Shown piece by piece: positions 53,496-62,326 of a stretch of DNA of 64,000 nucleotides. The stretch covers positions 3,844,001-3,908,000 of the forward strand of contig NZ_OZ186815.1 of the NCBI RefSeq assembly GCF_964273065.1, written 5' to 3'. Position numbers and translations under genes: made by a program. This DNA is from Nocardiopsis dassonvillei_B. Its GTDB lineage: Bacteria > Actinomycetota > Actinomycetes > Streptosporangiales > Streptosporangiaceae. How positions within the stretch are numbered: position 1 is the stretch's first letter; each line of letters begins with the position of its first letter. Under the pieces are notes generated by a model, which searched no databases, was not told the origin of the DNA, and saw only the letters and a program-made list of their open reading frames with translations.

Positions 53496-55550
53496 TCAAT
53501 CGGCCAGGAGGCCCATGAGGGTCAGTTCCATGTCGTACACGGCGATCTCGCCGGTCTCCTGGCGCACCCCGGCCAGTCGCGACCCGTCCGGGGAGATGGC
53601 GATGGGGAACAGCGGGGGCGGCGTCCACCGCGTCTCCTCCGGGGCGGCGCTGGCGAAGTCCCACACCGCCAGCCCCGCGTCCGGGGCGCCCGGGGCCAGC
53701 AGGGCGGCCAGGACCAGGTCGCCCGAGGCGCTGTACACCACGTCGACGGGGACGCCCTCGCCACCGGGCGGGACGAACTCCCGCAGCTGCCGGTCCGTGG
53801 ACGGGTCCATCAGCACCACCCGGTCGCCGCGGGGCACCAGCACCCCCTCGTCGCCGGGGACCACGTCGAAGGCGCCCGCGCCCGCACCGCTGCGGTCCCG
53901 GACCACGCCCACCCGGTTGCGCCCGGCGGTGCGCCAGGCGACGACCCCGCCGCCGGTCTCCCCGGCCGCGACCGTCTCCCCGTCGCGGGTGTACCGTACG
54001 TCGCCCAGGCCGCCCGAGCCGGACAGAGTGCCGGTCTCCTCCCAGGAGACGGTGTCGTACAGGTGCAGGTAGCGGCTCTCGGGGTCGCTGTCCGTGGCCA
54101 GCGCGAGCTCTCCTCCGGCCGGACTGAACGCAGCCGCCAGCACCGGCATGTCCGCGGCCACCGTCCGGCTGTGCCCGGTGGCCAGGTCGGTGACCAGGGC
54201 CCCCTGCCGGGAGGCCTGCACGACCAGGCAGCCGTCGGGGCTGAACGCCGCCGGGGCGGGCGGCAGGAGCGCGTGTTCGTTGGGCAGGTGCGCCACCGCC
54301 AGCGAGGACCGCCAGTCCCACAGGGTGACCCCGCCGTTGGTCGCCACGGCCAGGATCGCCCCGTCCGGGGAGAAGGACAGCTCCACCAGTGTGTCGGCGG
54401 AGAAGTCCACCTGCGGGTGCTCCGGCGGCGGCAGGGACTCGGCGACGCCGTTCCGCGTCGGGCAGGACGGTGCGGCGGAGTCGGCCGCGTTCGGCGTGGC
54501 GGACAGCGAGTACACGCCGACCAGCCCGAACAGCAGCAGTGTCGAGACCACGGCCCAGGCCCGCAGCAGGGCGCGCCCGCGGGGCCGGGGCCCGGGGGCG
54601 GCGGCCGCGGGGAAGGGGTCGAAGCCCGGCTGGGGCAGCGGGCCCAGGACGGGGGCCGCCACGGAGCGGTAGGACTCCTCGGCCCGGGCGACCGAGGCGC
54701 GGGCCCGGGGCGGCAGCCACTCCGGGGCCGGGGGCTCCTCCGGCAGCGGCCCGCCCAGTTCGTCGAGCAGCCGCGCCGCCGCCGGCCGGTTCTCCGGGAG
54801 CTTGTCCAGGCAGGCGGCGACCAGGTCGCGCATCCCGGCGGGCAGGCCGGACAGGTCCGGGGGCTCGCGCAGCACCCGGCGGACCACGGCGGCCGTCGTG
54901 TCGGCGCCGGTCGTGCCCGGTCCGAAGGGGGCCCGGCCGGTGGCGGCGAACAGCAGGACCGCGCCCAGGGAGAACAGGTCCCCGGCGGGCAGGACGGTGC
55001 GTCCCGCCAGGTACTCGGGCGCGGTGTAGGCGGGCGGCCGGGCGGCCCGGCGCGCCGCGGAGTCCGCGAGCGCGCGGCCGATGCCCAGTCCGATCAGCCG
55101 CGGACCGGCGGCGTCCACGAGCACCGTGGTCGGGGACAGGTCCCGGTGGACGCATCCCTGGTCGTGCAGCCGGTCCAGGGCCTCGGCCAGTCCCCGGGCC
55201 AGCAGCAGCAGTGAGGCTTCGGGCAGCGGGCCGGAGTCGCGGACGAGGTCGCGCAGACAGGGCCCGGCGACGAAGCCGGTGGCCACCCAGGGGCGTTCGC
55301 CGGACAGGTCGTGGCCCAGAAGGGGAGGGGTGAAGCGGCCGCGCACCCGGGAGGCCCCGGCGGCGTCGCGGGTGAAGCCGGAGCGGAACCCGGGGTCGGT
55401 GGCGTACTCCCCGCACACGGCGCGCACCGCGGCGGGGCGGCCGTCGGGGTCGACTCCCAGGTACACGGCGCCCAGATCGCCGGAGCCGAGGTGGGCGATC
55501 AGGCGGAACCCACCGAGACGGTCGGGCTCATCGGGGGTGAGGGGGCGCAT
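53496..55550 (-). CDS. Pseudokinase with one membrane helix and extracellular beta-propeller (array member 1)
   Basis: 684 residues, first gene of the array. The kinase-like domain keeps HRD (135-137) but other essential residues are changed: ATP Lys to Arg43 ('AAVRAV'), Lys139 to Ser and Asn142 to Thr ('HRDLSPTTVL'), and the DFG Asp to Gly154 ('LIGLGIG'). A helix near 325-345 ('AWAVVSTLLLFGLVGVYSL') is followed by a propeller of WD40-like blades ('LSFSPDGAILAVATNGGVTLWDW', 'AAFSPDGCLVVQASRQGALV'). Alignment with the others is gapless through the kinase core. It is probably inactive as a kinase. Confidence 0.88.
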   Translation of the reverse strand: MRPLTPDEPDRLGGFRLIAHLGSGDLGAVYLGVDPDGRPAAVRAVCGEYATDPGFRSGFTRDAAGASRVRGRFTPPLLGHDLSGERPWVATGFVAGPCLRDLVRDSGPLPEASLLLLARGLAEALDRLHDQGCVHRDLSPTTVLVDAAGPRLIGLGIGRALADSAARRAARPPAYTAPEYLAGRTVLPAGDLFSLGAVLLFAATGRAPFGPGTTGADTTAAVVRRVLREPPDLSGLPAGMRDLVAACLDKLPENRPAAARLLDELGGPLPEEPPAPEWLPPRARASVARAEESYRSVAAPVLGPLPQPGFDPFPAAAAPGPRPRGRALLRAWAVVSTLLLFGLVGVYSLSATPNAADSAAPSCPTRNGVAESLPPPEHPQVDFSADTLVELSFSPDGAILAVATNGGVTLWDWRSSLAVAHLPNEHALLPPAPAAFSPDGCLVVQASRQGALVTDLATGHSRTVAADMPVLAAAFSPAGGELALATDSDPESRYLHLYDTVSWEETGTLSGSGGLGDVRYTRDGETVAAGETGGGVVAWRTAGRNRVGVVRDRSGAGAGAFDVVPGDEGVLVPRGDRVVLMDPSTDRQLREFVPPGGEGVPVDVVYSASGDLVLAALLAPGAPDAGLAVWDFASAAPEETRWTPPPLFPIAISPDGSRLAGVRQETGEIAVYDMELTLMGLLAD

Positions 55551-55901
55551 GGGTCCTCTGGGGGGGTCCAGGGGCGGATGAGGACGCGGTCGGGACGAAG
55601 AGGGGTAGGGGACACCTTAGTCCGTTGTCGGCGTGATTAGGGCACGATTCGGGACCAAGGTCGTTCTTGTGGAGTTTTCCCATGACTTGCCCTGCCGCGC
55701 CGGTGAGCGCCGCTGATCTTCTGGGGTTAATGCGCCGTAAGAGAAGAAAGTCCCCTGATGAGTGAACCGTGGCCGCCGTGTCCCGCGTTGAACCTTGAGC
55801 CGGCGGATCGCCGGGCGGTGGGGGCGCCGCACCGCGAGGACGGCGGGGTGCGGCGCACCGCGCGGCGGTCCGGGCGACCGGGCCGCCGCGCGCACGCGCG
55901 A
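55551..55901. other. Control region of the kinase array
   Basis: About 350 bp upstream of the first kinase-like gene. The centre (about 55610-55760) is AT-rich for this genome and should hold the array promoter, but I cannot place -35/-10 boxes with confidence. No gene seen; open frames here are low-complexity. Confidence 0.4.
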
Positions 55902-55930
55902 CGGCCGACCCACCTGCGGTGGATCGGCCG
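55902..55930 (-). terminator. Hairpin downstream of the conserved hypothetical gene
   Basis: A 12-bp stem with one mismatch (55902-55914 with 55918-55930) and a 3-nt loop lies 90 bp after the stop of the minus-strand gene at 56020. Confidence 0.5.
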
Positions 55931-56019
55931 TGGAGGTTCTCGGGAGCCCTGCGGTCGCGGCGCGACCGGGGGGTGGTGTCATTCCGCCGTCCGTCCCGGG
56001 CGGGGGGACGCGGTGCGGC

Positions 56020-56382
56020 TCAGGCGGCGACCGGCTGGGAGCGGTAGGACGGCTCCGGCGGGAGGGCGACGGGGTTGAGCTTCTCCGCCGCACCGACCGG
56101 GTCGCTGGCCGGGTGCGACATCGTGCCGCCCTGGAAGAGGTCGTTCCAGAAGAAGCGGCCGTCGCGGCACCACACGTTGACGTCGTGCTTCACCGACATG
56201 ACGGCCATGTCCGAGGTCCCCGACCAGTAGAACTGGCGGGAGGTGGAGGCTGCGAGCTCGCCCAGCAGGGCCGTGATCGCGCGCTGTGCGCAGAAGGCGT
56301 GGCGGGGCTTGTGCTTGACCCGTCTGGCAAGTGCCGACTTCACCCGGGAGGCCCGGGGGTTGTTCAGTCGCCAGTGACTCAA
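56020..56382 (-). CDS. Conserved actinobacterial hypothetical protein
   Basis: 120-residue basic protein with a distinctive composition: 'WRLNNPRASRVKSALARRVKHKPRHAFCAQRAITALLGELA', then 'RQFYWSGTSDMAVMSVKHDVNVWCRDGRFFWNDLFQGGTMSHPASDPVGAA'. It has no signal peptide or helix. I do not recognise a named family, but the high density of Trp, His, Cys and Arg and a codon pattern fitting the genome favour a real gene. I use the TTG at 56382, 6 nt after GGAG; no ATG or GTG lies close to the conserved start. Confidence 0.72.
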   Translation of the reverse strand: MSHWRLNNPRASRVKSALARRVKHKPRHAFCAQRAITALLGELAASTSRQFYWSGTSDMAVMSVKHDVNVWCRDGRFFWNDLFQGGTMSHPASDPVGAAEKLNPVALPPEPSYRSQPVAA

Positions 56383-56959
56383 GGTCGTCTCCAGTGCGTC
56401 TCGGTTGCCGCGGTCATGGCCGGTGTGGCGGTTGCGGCCACAATGCCGCGGTTCGAGGGGCGCCGTCCCGTCCTGGGAGCGTTGACGGCTTCCCTCCACA
56501 AAGTTGGTGAGGTTCGGAGGTTGTCGTTACCTCGTAGTTATTCTTTGCGCTCCGGATGCTAGCAGCACCTGACCCCCGGTAGTCGAGGCTTCTAAGAGTG
56601 ACCAATGTCACATTTAACGAATGGGTCTCAACCGTACGGTGCATGGAACCTGCTGCTCAGAGCATGTTTTTCGAACATGTGTACCGGCTCTGGGGTGGCA
56701 TGTACCGATGAGTAATCCCGGGCCCCCTGTCGGAAGTGTCACCCGGTTTCGCAACTCCTGGCGCATCAGATGTAGCGCTGTGTGACTTTGCCCAGCTTGC
56801 GTGTTCTTGACCCGGGCACCGCTCCTTCTTGCCCCCGCCGGGGGCCGCCGCCCCGGCCCCGGCGGCGTGGTGTTTTGCGTTCGTCCGCACCCCGGTGTAA
56901 GGGCCGGTCCCGGAGCTGAAGGAGACTGGAGAGGTCCGACCTCTACGAGAGAAGTGCCC
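56383..56959. other. Long divergent intergenic region
   Basis: About 580 bp, unusually AT-rich between 56510 and 56780, between the hypothetical gene and the MFS gene. It contains GTGAC-CAAT-GTCAC at 56598-56611, a small inverted repeat that could be an operator. I see no gene in it. The AT-richness suggests promoters for both sides. Confidence 0.45.
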
Positions 56960-58234
56960 GTGACCCAGACTCAGACATCCGGTGACAGGACAACGGGGAG
57001 CAGCGTTCCCCTGGAGCCCACGGGCGGTGCCCGCGCCTGGGTGGTGTGGGGTGTCGCCGTGGTCGGCTACTTCCTGGCGATGCTCCACCGGAACGGCCTG
57101 GGCGTCGCCGCCCTGGAGGCCCAGGCGCGCTTCGACGTCGGCCCCGCGCTGCTCTCGCTGCTGCCGATGCTCCAGCTGCTGATCTACGTCCTGCTCCAGG
57201 TGCCCGCGGGCCTGCTCGCCGACCGCCTCGGCCCCCGCTTCACCCTCGGCATCGGCATGATCGCGATGGCGGCCGGCTCCTGCCTGTTCGCCCTCGCCCC
57301 CGGTATCGGGGTCGCCGTGGCCGGCCGCTTCCTCATCGGCCTGGGCGACGCCCTCGTCTTCCTCAACGTCCTTCGCCTGGCCGCCCTGTGGTTCCCGCGC
57401 TCCCGCTACGCCCTCGTCAGCGGGCTGACGGGAGTGGTCGGCGGCACCGGGCAGGTCGCCAGTGCCGCGCCCCTGGCCTGGGCGCTGGGCGGGGTCGGCT
57501 GGGTCGCGGCGTTCCTCGCCACCACCGGCCTCACCCTGGCGGTCGCCCTGCTCGTCCTGCTGGTCGTGCGCGACCGCCCGGCCGGGGCGGCCGGACACTC
57601 CACGGTCATCGACCCCATCCCCCTCTGGGCGGCCCTGAAGGAGGCGCTGGCCGCGCGCGGGCCGCGCATCGGCATGGCGCACCACGCGGCGATCATGGCG
57701 CCCTTCACGATGATGATGGTGCTGTGGGGCTACCCCTTCCTCGTCACCGGCCTGGGGCTGGCCGAGGGCACGGCCGCCCTCACCCTCACGGCGCTGGCCG
57801 GAGGAGCGCTCTGGATGGCGCCCGTGGCGGGCCTGCTGATCGGCCGCAACCCGGCGCTGCGCGGCGTGCTCGCCCTCACCCTGGCCACCGCCATCGGCCT
57901 GGGCCTGCTGGTCCTCGTCTCCTGGCCCGGCGGGGTGCCCACCGGGGTCGGCCTGGCCGTCATGGTGGTGTGCGTGGCCGGGCAGACGCTGGCGCCCACC
58001 ATCTCCTTCGACTACGCGCGCGACGGGATCCCGGCGGGACGCACCGGGGTCGCCTCGGGGCTGGTCAACATGAGCGGGTTCACGACGTCCGTGGTGTGCA
58101 CCGTCGCGGCCGGGTCGATCCTCCAGGCCCTGCCCGAGGGGCCGGACGCGTTCCGCATGGCCTTCCTGCCGATCTGCGCGACGACGCTGCTGGCGGGCGG
58201 CGTGCTCGCCCGGCTCATCCTGCGCCGCCCCTGA
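56960..58234 (+). CDS. MFS transporter
   Basis: 424-residue major facilitator with 12 predicted helices. The loop 2-3 motif is 'GLLADRLGPRFTLGIGMIAMAAG' (G-x3-D-R-x-G-x-R), and 'GLGDALVFLNVLRLAALWFPRSRYALVSGLTG' follows in the NarK/nitrate or sugar-phosphate-like style. Helix 11 has 'GVASGLVNMSGFTTSVV'. Substrate unknown. The GTG at 56960 precedes 'MTQTQTSGDR', with only a weak purine-rich site (GAGAGAAG); the frame is open much further upstream without conserved sequence. Confidence 0.88.
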   Translation: MTQTQTSGDRTTGSSVPLEPTGGARAWVVWGVAVVGYFLAMLHRNGLGVAALEAQARFDVGPALLSLLPMLQLLIYVLLQVPAGLLADRLGPRFTLGIGMIAMAAGSCLFALAPGIGVAVAGRFLIGLGDALVFLNVLRLAALWFPRSRYALVSGLTGVVGGTGQVASAAPLAWALGGVGWVAAFLATTGLTLAVALLVLLVVRDRPAGAAGHSTVIDPIPLWAALKEALAARGPRIGMAHHAAIMAPFTMMMVLWGYPFLVTGLGLAEGTAALTLTALAGGALWMAPVAGLLIGRNPALRGVLALTLATAIGLGLLVLVSWPGGVPTGVGLAVMVVCVAGQTLAPTISFDYARDGIPAGRTGVASGLVNMSGFTTSVVCTVAAGSILQALPEGPDAFRMAFLPICATTLLAGGVLARLILRRP

Positions 58235-58305
58235 CCGGGCGGCCCCGGCGGCGGCCCCCGGAGAACCCGTGTCCCGGCGTCCCGGGCCGGGGGAGGATGG
58301 GCGCC

Positions 58306-59085
58306 ATGCTCGCTTTCTACGACGCGCACATGCGCGGCCTGCCCGATCCCCTGCCCGAGGGCGTCACCGCCGAACGCGACGGGCCGCTGGTGCGGCTCGT
58401 CGGCGGCCACCGGGGCCTGGTCACCGGGCCCGCGGACCTGAGCGGGGTCGGGGGCCTGGACGCGCTCATCGCCCGCCAGCGGGACCGCTTCGCCGTGCTC
58501 GGGCAGGCGGTGGAGTGGAAGACCCGCGGCCACGACCGGCCCGCGGACCTGCCCGGGCGGCTGCGCGCAGCCGGGTTCGAGCCCGAGGAGGAGGAGACGG
58601 TCCTGCTCGCCCCCGCGGCGGAGGTCGCGGCCGAGCCCGCCCTGCCCGGGGGGATCGCCCTGCGCCGGGTGGCGGAGCGGGCCGACCTCGACCGCATCGC
58701 CGCCCTCCAGTCCGCCGTCTGGGGGCAGGACCAGGCCTGGCTGGCCGGCGAGCTCGCCGCGCGGATCGCCGCCGAGCCGGAGGACACCGTCGTCCTGGTC
58801 GCCGAGGCCGCCGGAGAGGTCGTGTGCGCCGCCTGGCTGGTCGTCCGCCGCTCCCGGGGGTACGCGGGCCTGTGGGGCGGCTCCACGCTCCCGGCCTGGC
58901 GCGGACGGGGCCTCTACCGGGCGATGGTCGCCGAACGCGCCCGCCTGGCCGCCGCCCTGGGCGTCGGGTACCTCCAGGTGGACGCCTCCCCCGACAGCGC
59001 CCCCATCCTGCGCCGCCTGGGCTTCACCGCCGTCACGACCACGACCCCCTACGTCTGGACGCCCCCGGCCGCCACCACCGCCTGA
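58306..59085 (+). CDS. GNAT family N-acetyltransferase
   Basis: 259-residue acetyltransferase. The C-terminal GNAT fold (about 115-250) includes 'VCAAWLVV', the acetyl-CoA loop 'STLPAWRGRGLYRAMVAERARLAAALG' and 'LQVDASPDSAPILRRLGFTAV'. The N-terminal 110 residues form another alpha/beta part without motif, as in proteins annotated as two-domain GNATs. GGAGG precedes the ATG by 9 nt. It follows the MFS gene by 71 bp on the same strand. Confidence 0.87.
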   Translation: MLAFYDAHMRGLPDPLPEGVTAERDGPLVRLVGGHRGLVTGPADLSGVGGLDALIARQRDRFAVLGQAVEWKTRGHDRPADLPGRLRAAGFEPEEEETVLLAPAAEVAAEPALPGGIALRRVAERADLDRIAALQSAVWGQDQAWLAGELAARIAAEPEDTVVLVAEAAGEVVCAAWLVVRRSRGYAGLWGGSTLPAWRGRGLYRAMVAERARLAAALGVGYLQVDASPDSAPILRRLGFTAVTTTTPYVWTPPAATTA

Positions 59086-59236
59086 GGGGCCGCGTACCCA
59101 CCGCTGGGCGGCCGGCGGGGCCCGTGGCCGGTCGCGGGGGCGCGCCGCCGCGACCGGCCCGCGAAGGCTCCCCGGGGGGGCGGGCAGGGCGTGGCGGAGG
59201 GGCCGGAACGTCGGCGGGGCGGCGCAGGATGGGTGC

Positions 59237-59596
59237 ATGACATCACCGCAGCACCACCGCATCGACTACATCGAGATCCCCGCCGGCGACCTGGAGGAGT
59301 CCAAGCGCTTCTACGCCGAGGTGTTCGGCTGGGAGTTCAACGACTACGGGCCCGGCTACGCGGGCGTCCGGGGGCCGGGCGACCGCGAGGTGGGCGGGCT
59401 CAACCCCGAGGGGAACGGGCACCGCGGAGGCGGCCCGCTGGTCCTGCTGTTCTCCGACGACCTGGACGCCACGGCGGAGGCCGTCGAGCGTGCGGGCGGC
59501 CGGGTGATCCAGGGCCCCTACGCCTTCCCGGGCGGGCGCAGGTTCCACTTCACCGACCCCGCGGGCAACGAACTCGGCGTCTGGGCCGAGTCCTAG
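59237..59596 (+). CDS. VOC family protein
   Basis: 119-residue glyoxalase-fold protein: 'HHRIDYIEIPAGDLEESKRFYAEVFGWEFNDYGPGYAGV' and 'YAFPGGRRFHFTDPAGNELGVWAES'. The second-module metal Glu is in 'NELGVW' and a His is in 'FHFTDP'. The length and the 'GGLNPEG' segment are typical of the small single-copy VOC proteins of actinomycetes, whose substrates are unknown. Its stop overlaps the stop of the convergent gene. Confidence 0.88.
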   Translation: MTSPQHHRIDYIEIPAGDLEESKRFYAEVFGWEFNDYGPGYAGVRGPGDREVGGLNPEGNGHRGGGPLVLLFSDDLDATAEAVERAGGRVIQGPYAFPGGRRFHFTDPAGNELGVWAES

Positions 59597-60204
59597 AGCA
59601 GGCCGGCGGCGCGCAGCGACGCCAGGGCGCGCCCGGGACCCGGGTCGGGGTCCTCCTCGCCGCGGAGGGCCTCGGCCAGGGCCCGTACGGCCGCCTCGTC
59701 CGCCGTCCCCCGCTCCAGCCGGTCGAGGAGGGCCAGGACGGCCCCTTCGGACTCCGGGCCGTTCACCGGGACCCGGGAGAGCAGCGCGGCCGTGTCGCCG
59801 CCCGCCCAGGGCACGGACATGTCCAGCCCGTCGTCCTCCATGTCGTCCGGGTAGGGCGCCCGTGCCCAGGAGCCGTCCTGCCACCAGTACAGGTAGCCGA
59901 TGGTCATCCCCTCGGCCTCGTACCGCAGCTCGTCCCACGGCAGCCACTCCGGGCCTCCGGCGAGGAAGTCCACCGGGTCGTCCCGCAGGTGCCCGTGGCT
60001 GCCGTCGGCGTCCTGCCCCCAGAAGAACCCCCGTCCGCCCGGCAGCCGGCCCAGGGTCCACCACCAGGAGCCGCCGCCCCCGTCCGGGCACGACACCTCG
60101 TTCCCCTCGAAGCCGGTCCCCGGGTCGCACAGGTGCAGCAGTACGGCGCGCGCCCACAGGCGGTCGAGCGGCAGCAGGTCCTCGGGAAGGCTCGGTCGGT
60201 GCAT
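59593..60204 (-). CDS. Hypothetical protein, SMI1/SUKH-like possibility
   Basis: 203-residue soluble acidic protein. It begins 'MHRPSLPEDLLPLDRLWARAVLLHLCDPGTGFEGNEVSCPDGGGGSWWW' and includes 'PEWLPWDELRYEAEGMTIGYLYWWQDG', which has the Trp/Tyr-rich look of SMI1/KNR4-type proteins, but I cannot confirm the fold. The C-terminal 60 residues are helical and Arg/Glu-rich. Its TAG overlaps the TAG of the VOC gene on the other strand. Confidence 0.7.
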   Translation of the reverse strand: MHRPSLPEDLLPLDRLWARAVLLHLCDPGTGFEGNEVSCPDGGGGSWWWTLGRLPGGRGFFWGQDADGSHGHLRDDPVDFLAGGPEWLPWDELRYEAEGMTIGYLYWWQDGSWARAPYPDDMEDDGLDMSVPWAGGDTAALLSRVPVNGPESEGAVLALLDRLERGTADEAAVRALAEALRGEEDPDPGPGRALASLRAAGLL

Positions 60205-60293
60205 GCCCGGACTCTAGCGGGGCCGACCGACACGGAGGGGGCGGGGCCGTGCGGCCCCGCCCCCTCGTGTGGCGGTTCAGTCCTCGTCCGGGC

Positions 60294-62111
60294 CTAGAAG
60301 GCGGACTCGGGGACCTCCATGAGGTCGTTGGTGACGTTCTCCGCGATGCGGCGCTCGGCGGCGACGCGCGGCAGGACCTGGTCGGCGAAGAAGCGCGCGG
60401 CGGCGATCTTGCCGGTGTAGAAGTCCTTGTCGCCGCCCTGGGCGCCGTCGACCTTGTTCAGCGCCACCTCGGCCTGGCGCAGCAGCAGCCAGCCCAGGAC
60501 CACGTCGCCGAAGGCCATGAGCAGGCGGACCGAGTTGAGGCCCACCTTGTACAGCTCGGTCTTGTTCTCGGCGGCGGCCATCGCGTGGCCGACCATGACC
60601 TCGACGATCTTCTCGACGTTCTCGGTCGCCTCAAGGAGCAGCGCGCGCTCCTCCTTGAGCTGCCCGTTGCCCGCCTCGCTGTTGGCGAAGGCCTTGATCT
60701 CGCCCACCAGGGTGCCCAGCGCCTGGCCGCCGTTCTTCAGGATCTTGCGGAAGAAGAAGTCCTGGGCCTGGATGGCGGTGGTGCCCTCGTAGAGGGTGTC
60801 GATCTTGGCGTCGCGGATGTACTGCTCGATCGGGTACTCCTGCAGGAAGCCGGAGCCGCCCAGCGTCTGGAGCGACTCGGCCAGCAGCGCGTAGGAGCGC
60901 TCGGAGCCGACACCCTTGACGATCGGGAGCAGGAGGTCGTTCATGGCCTCCAGCGCGGTGTGGTCCTCACCGTTGGCCTTGGCGATCTGGATGGCGTCCT
61001 GCTGGGTGGCGGTCAGCATGACCAGGGCGCGCATGGCCTCCACGTAGGACTTCTGCGTCATGAGGCTGCGACGCACGTCCGGGTGGTGGGTGATGGTGAC
61101 CTTGGGGGAGTCCTTGGCGCCGGCGAGGTCGTTGCCCTGCACGCGCTCCTTGGCGTACTCCAGGGCGTTGAGGTAGCCGGTGGACAGGGTGGCGATCGCC
61201 TTCGTGCCGACCATCATGCGGGCGTACTCGATGATGAGGAACATCTGGCGGATGCCGTCGTGCTTGTCGCCGACGAGGTAGCCGATGGCGGGGTGCTTGT
61301 CGCCGAAGGTCAGCTCGCAGGTGGTGGAGGCCTTGAGGCCCATCTTGTGCTCGACGTTGGTCACGTAGGCGCCGTTGCGCTCACCGAGGGAGCCGTCCTC
61401 GTTGACCAGGTACTTGGGGACCAGGAAGAGCGAGAGGCCCTTGGTGCCGGGGCCCGCGCCCTCGGGGCGCGCCAGCACCAGGTGGAAGATGTTCTCGGTC
61501 ATGTCCTGCTCGGCCGAGGTGATGAAGCGCTTCACACCCTCGATGTGCCAGGTGCCGTCGCCCTGGTCGACGGCCTTGGTGCGGCCGGCGCCGACGTCGG
61601 AGCCCGCGTCGGGCTCGGTCAGCACCATGGTGGCGCCCCAGCCGCGCTCGATGGCGAGGCGGGCGAACTCCTTCTGCTTCTCGTTGCCCTCGGAGTAGAG
61701 GATGCTCGCGAAGCCCGGGCCGGCGGAGTACATGTGGATGGACGGGTTGGCGCCCAGGATCAGCTCGGCCGCCGCCCACACGAGGGAGCGGGGCGCGCCG
61801 AGGCCGTCGAGCTCCTGCGGGAGGTCGAGGTTGTACCAGCCGGCGTCCATGTAGGCCTGGTAGGACTTCTTCAGGCTCTCGGGGATCCGGACGGTGTTGG
61901 TCTTGGGGTCGAAGACCGGGGGGTTGCGGTCCGCGTCCTCGAACGACTCGGCGACGACGCCGGTCGCGAGGCGGTCGACCTCGTCCAGGATCGTCCGCGC
62001 GGTCTCCTCGTCCAGCTCCTCGAACGGGCCCTTGCCCAGGATGTCCTGGCGGTCGAACAGCTCGAAGAGGTTGAACTGGATGTCGCGCAGGTTGCTCTTG
62101 TAATGCGTCAT
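60294..62111 (-). CDS. Long acyl-CoA dehydrogenase (FadE-type)
   Basis: 605-residue FAD-dependent acyl-CoA dehydrogenase, about 200 residues longer than the usual 380-400 because of a C-terminal helical domain. Core motifs are 'WGATMVLTEPDAGSDVGAGRTKA', 'WHIEGVKRFITSAEQDM', 'VEHKMGLKASTTCELTF' and 'IRDAKIDTLYEGTTAIQAQDF', with the catalytic Glu in 'LYEGT'. It should oxidise medium or long acyl chains. The ATG at 62111 has GGAG. A pair of palindromic operators lies just upstream. Confidence 0.94.
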   Translation of the reverse strand: MTHYKSNLRDIQFNLFELFDRQDILGKGPFEELDEETARTILDEVDRLATGVVAESFEDADRNPPVFDPKTNTVRIPESLKKSYQAYMDAGWYNLDLPQELDGLGAPRSLVWAAAELILGANPSIHMYSAGPGFASILYSEGNEKQKEFARLAIERGWGATMVLTEPDAGSDVGAGRTKAVDQGDGTWHIEGVKRFITSAEQDMTENIFHLVLARPEGAGPGTKGLSLFLVPKYLVNEDGSLGERNGAYVTNVEHKMGLKASTTCELTFGDKHPAIGYLVGDKHDGIRQMFLIIEYARMMVGTKAIATLSTGYLNALEYAKERVQGNDLAGAKDSPKVTITHHPDVRRSLMTQKSYVEAMRALVMLTATQQDAIQIAKANGEDHTALEAMNDLLLPIVKGVGSERSYALLAESLQTLGGSGFLQEYPIEQYIRDAKIDTLYEGTTAIQAQDFFFRKILKNGGQALGTLVGEIKAFANSEAGNGQLKEERALLLEATENVEKIVEVMVGHAMAAAENKTELYKVGLNSVRLLMAFGDVVLGWLLLRQAEVALNKVDGAQGGDKDFYTGKIAAARFFADQVLPRVAAERRIAENVTNDLMEVPESAF

Positions 62112-62158
62112 GGACAGCTCCGCTGTGTCCCTGGCCGCGGTGTCTGTACACGCGGATC

Positions 62159-62195
62159 TACCGACTAGTAACAAGTCAATGTTACTACCGAGTAG
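62159..62195. promoter_or_regulatory. Paired operator upstream of the acyl-CoA dehydrogenase
   Basis: TACCGACTAGTAAC (62159-62172) and, in opposite orientation, GTTACTACCGAGTA (62181-62194) are two quasi-palindromic copies of one site, 8 bp apart, about 50-85 bp before the ATG. The GTTACT..GGTA shape is typical of TetR-family regulators of fatty-acid catabolism. The regulator is not in this window. Confidence 0.6.
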
Positions 62196-62266
62196 CGCTC
62201 AATGCCAGTAGGGGGGACGGACCTGTGTCCCACAGGACAGGGACCTGTGGCGAAGTCGCAGGTGAG

Positions 62267-62296
62267 CGCGGTTCCGGGAGCGCTCCCGGAACCGCG
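62267..62296 (-). terminator. Perfect 30-bp palindrome after the RiPP dehydrogenase gene
   Basis: Positions 62267-62281 are exactly complementary to 62282-62296, 31 bp after the stop of the minus-strand gene. A second, weaker hairpin (CCACAGG...CCTGTGG) lies beyond it near 62229-62250. Together they look like the terminator ending the RiPP operon. Confidence 0.65.
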
Positions 62297-62326
62297 GCCC
62301 GCGGACACCCCCGCCCCGCGCGCCCG

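Noticed and set aside
55758..56078. Possible short plus-strand gene upstream of the kinase array
   Set aside because: Arg/Gly-rich, overlaps the antisense of the conserved hypothetical gene and a terminator-like hairpin; no motif.
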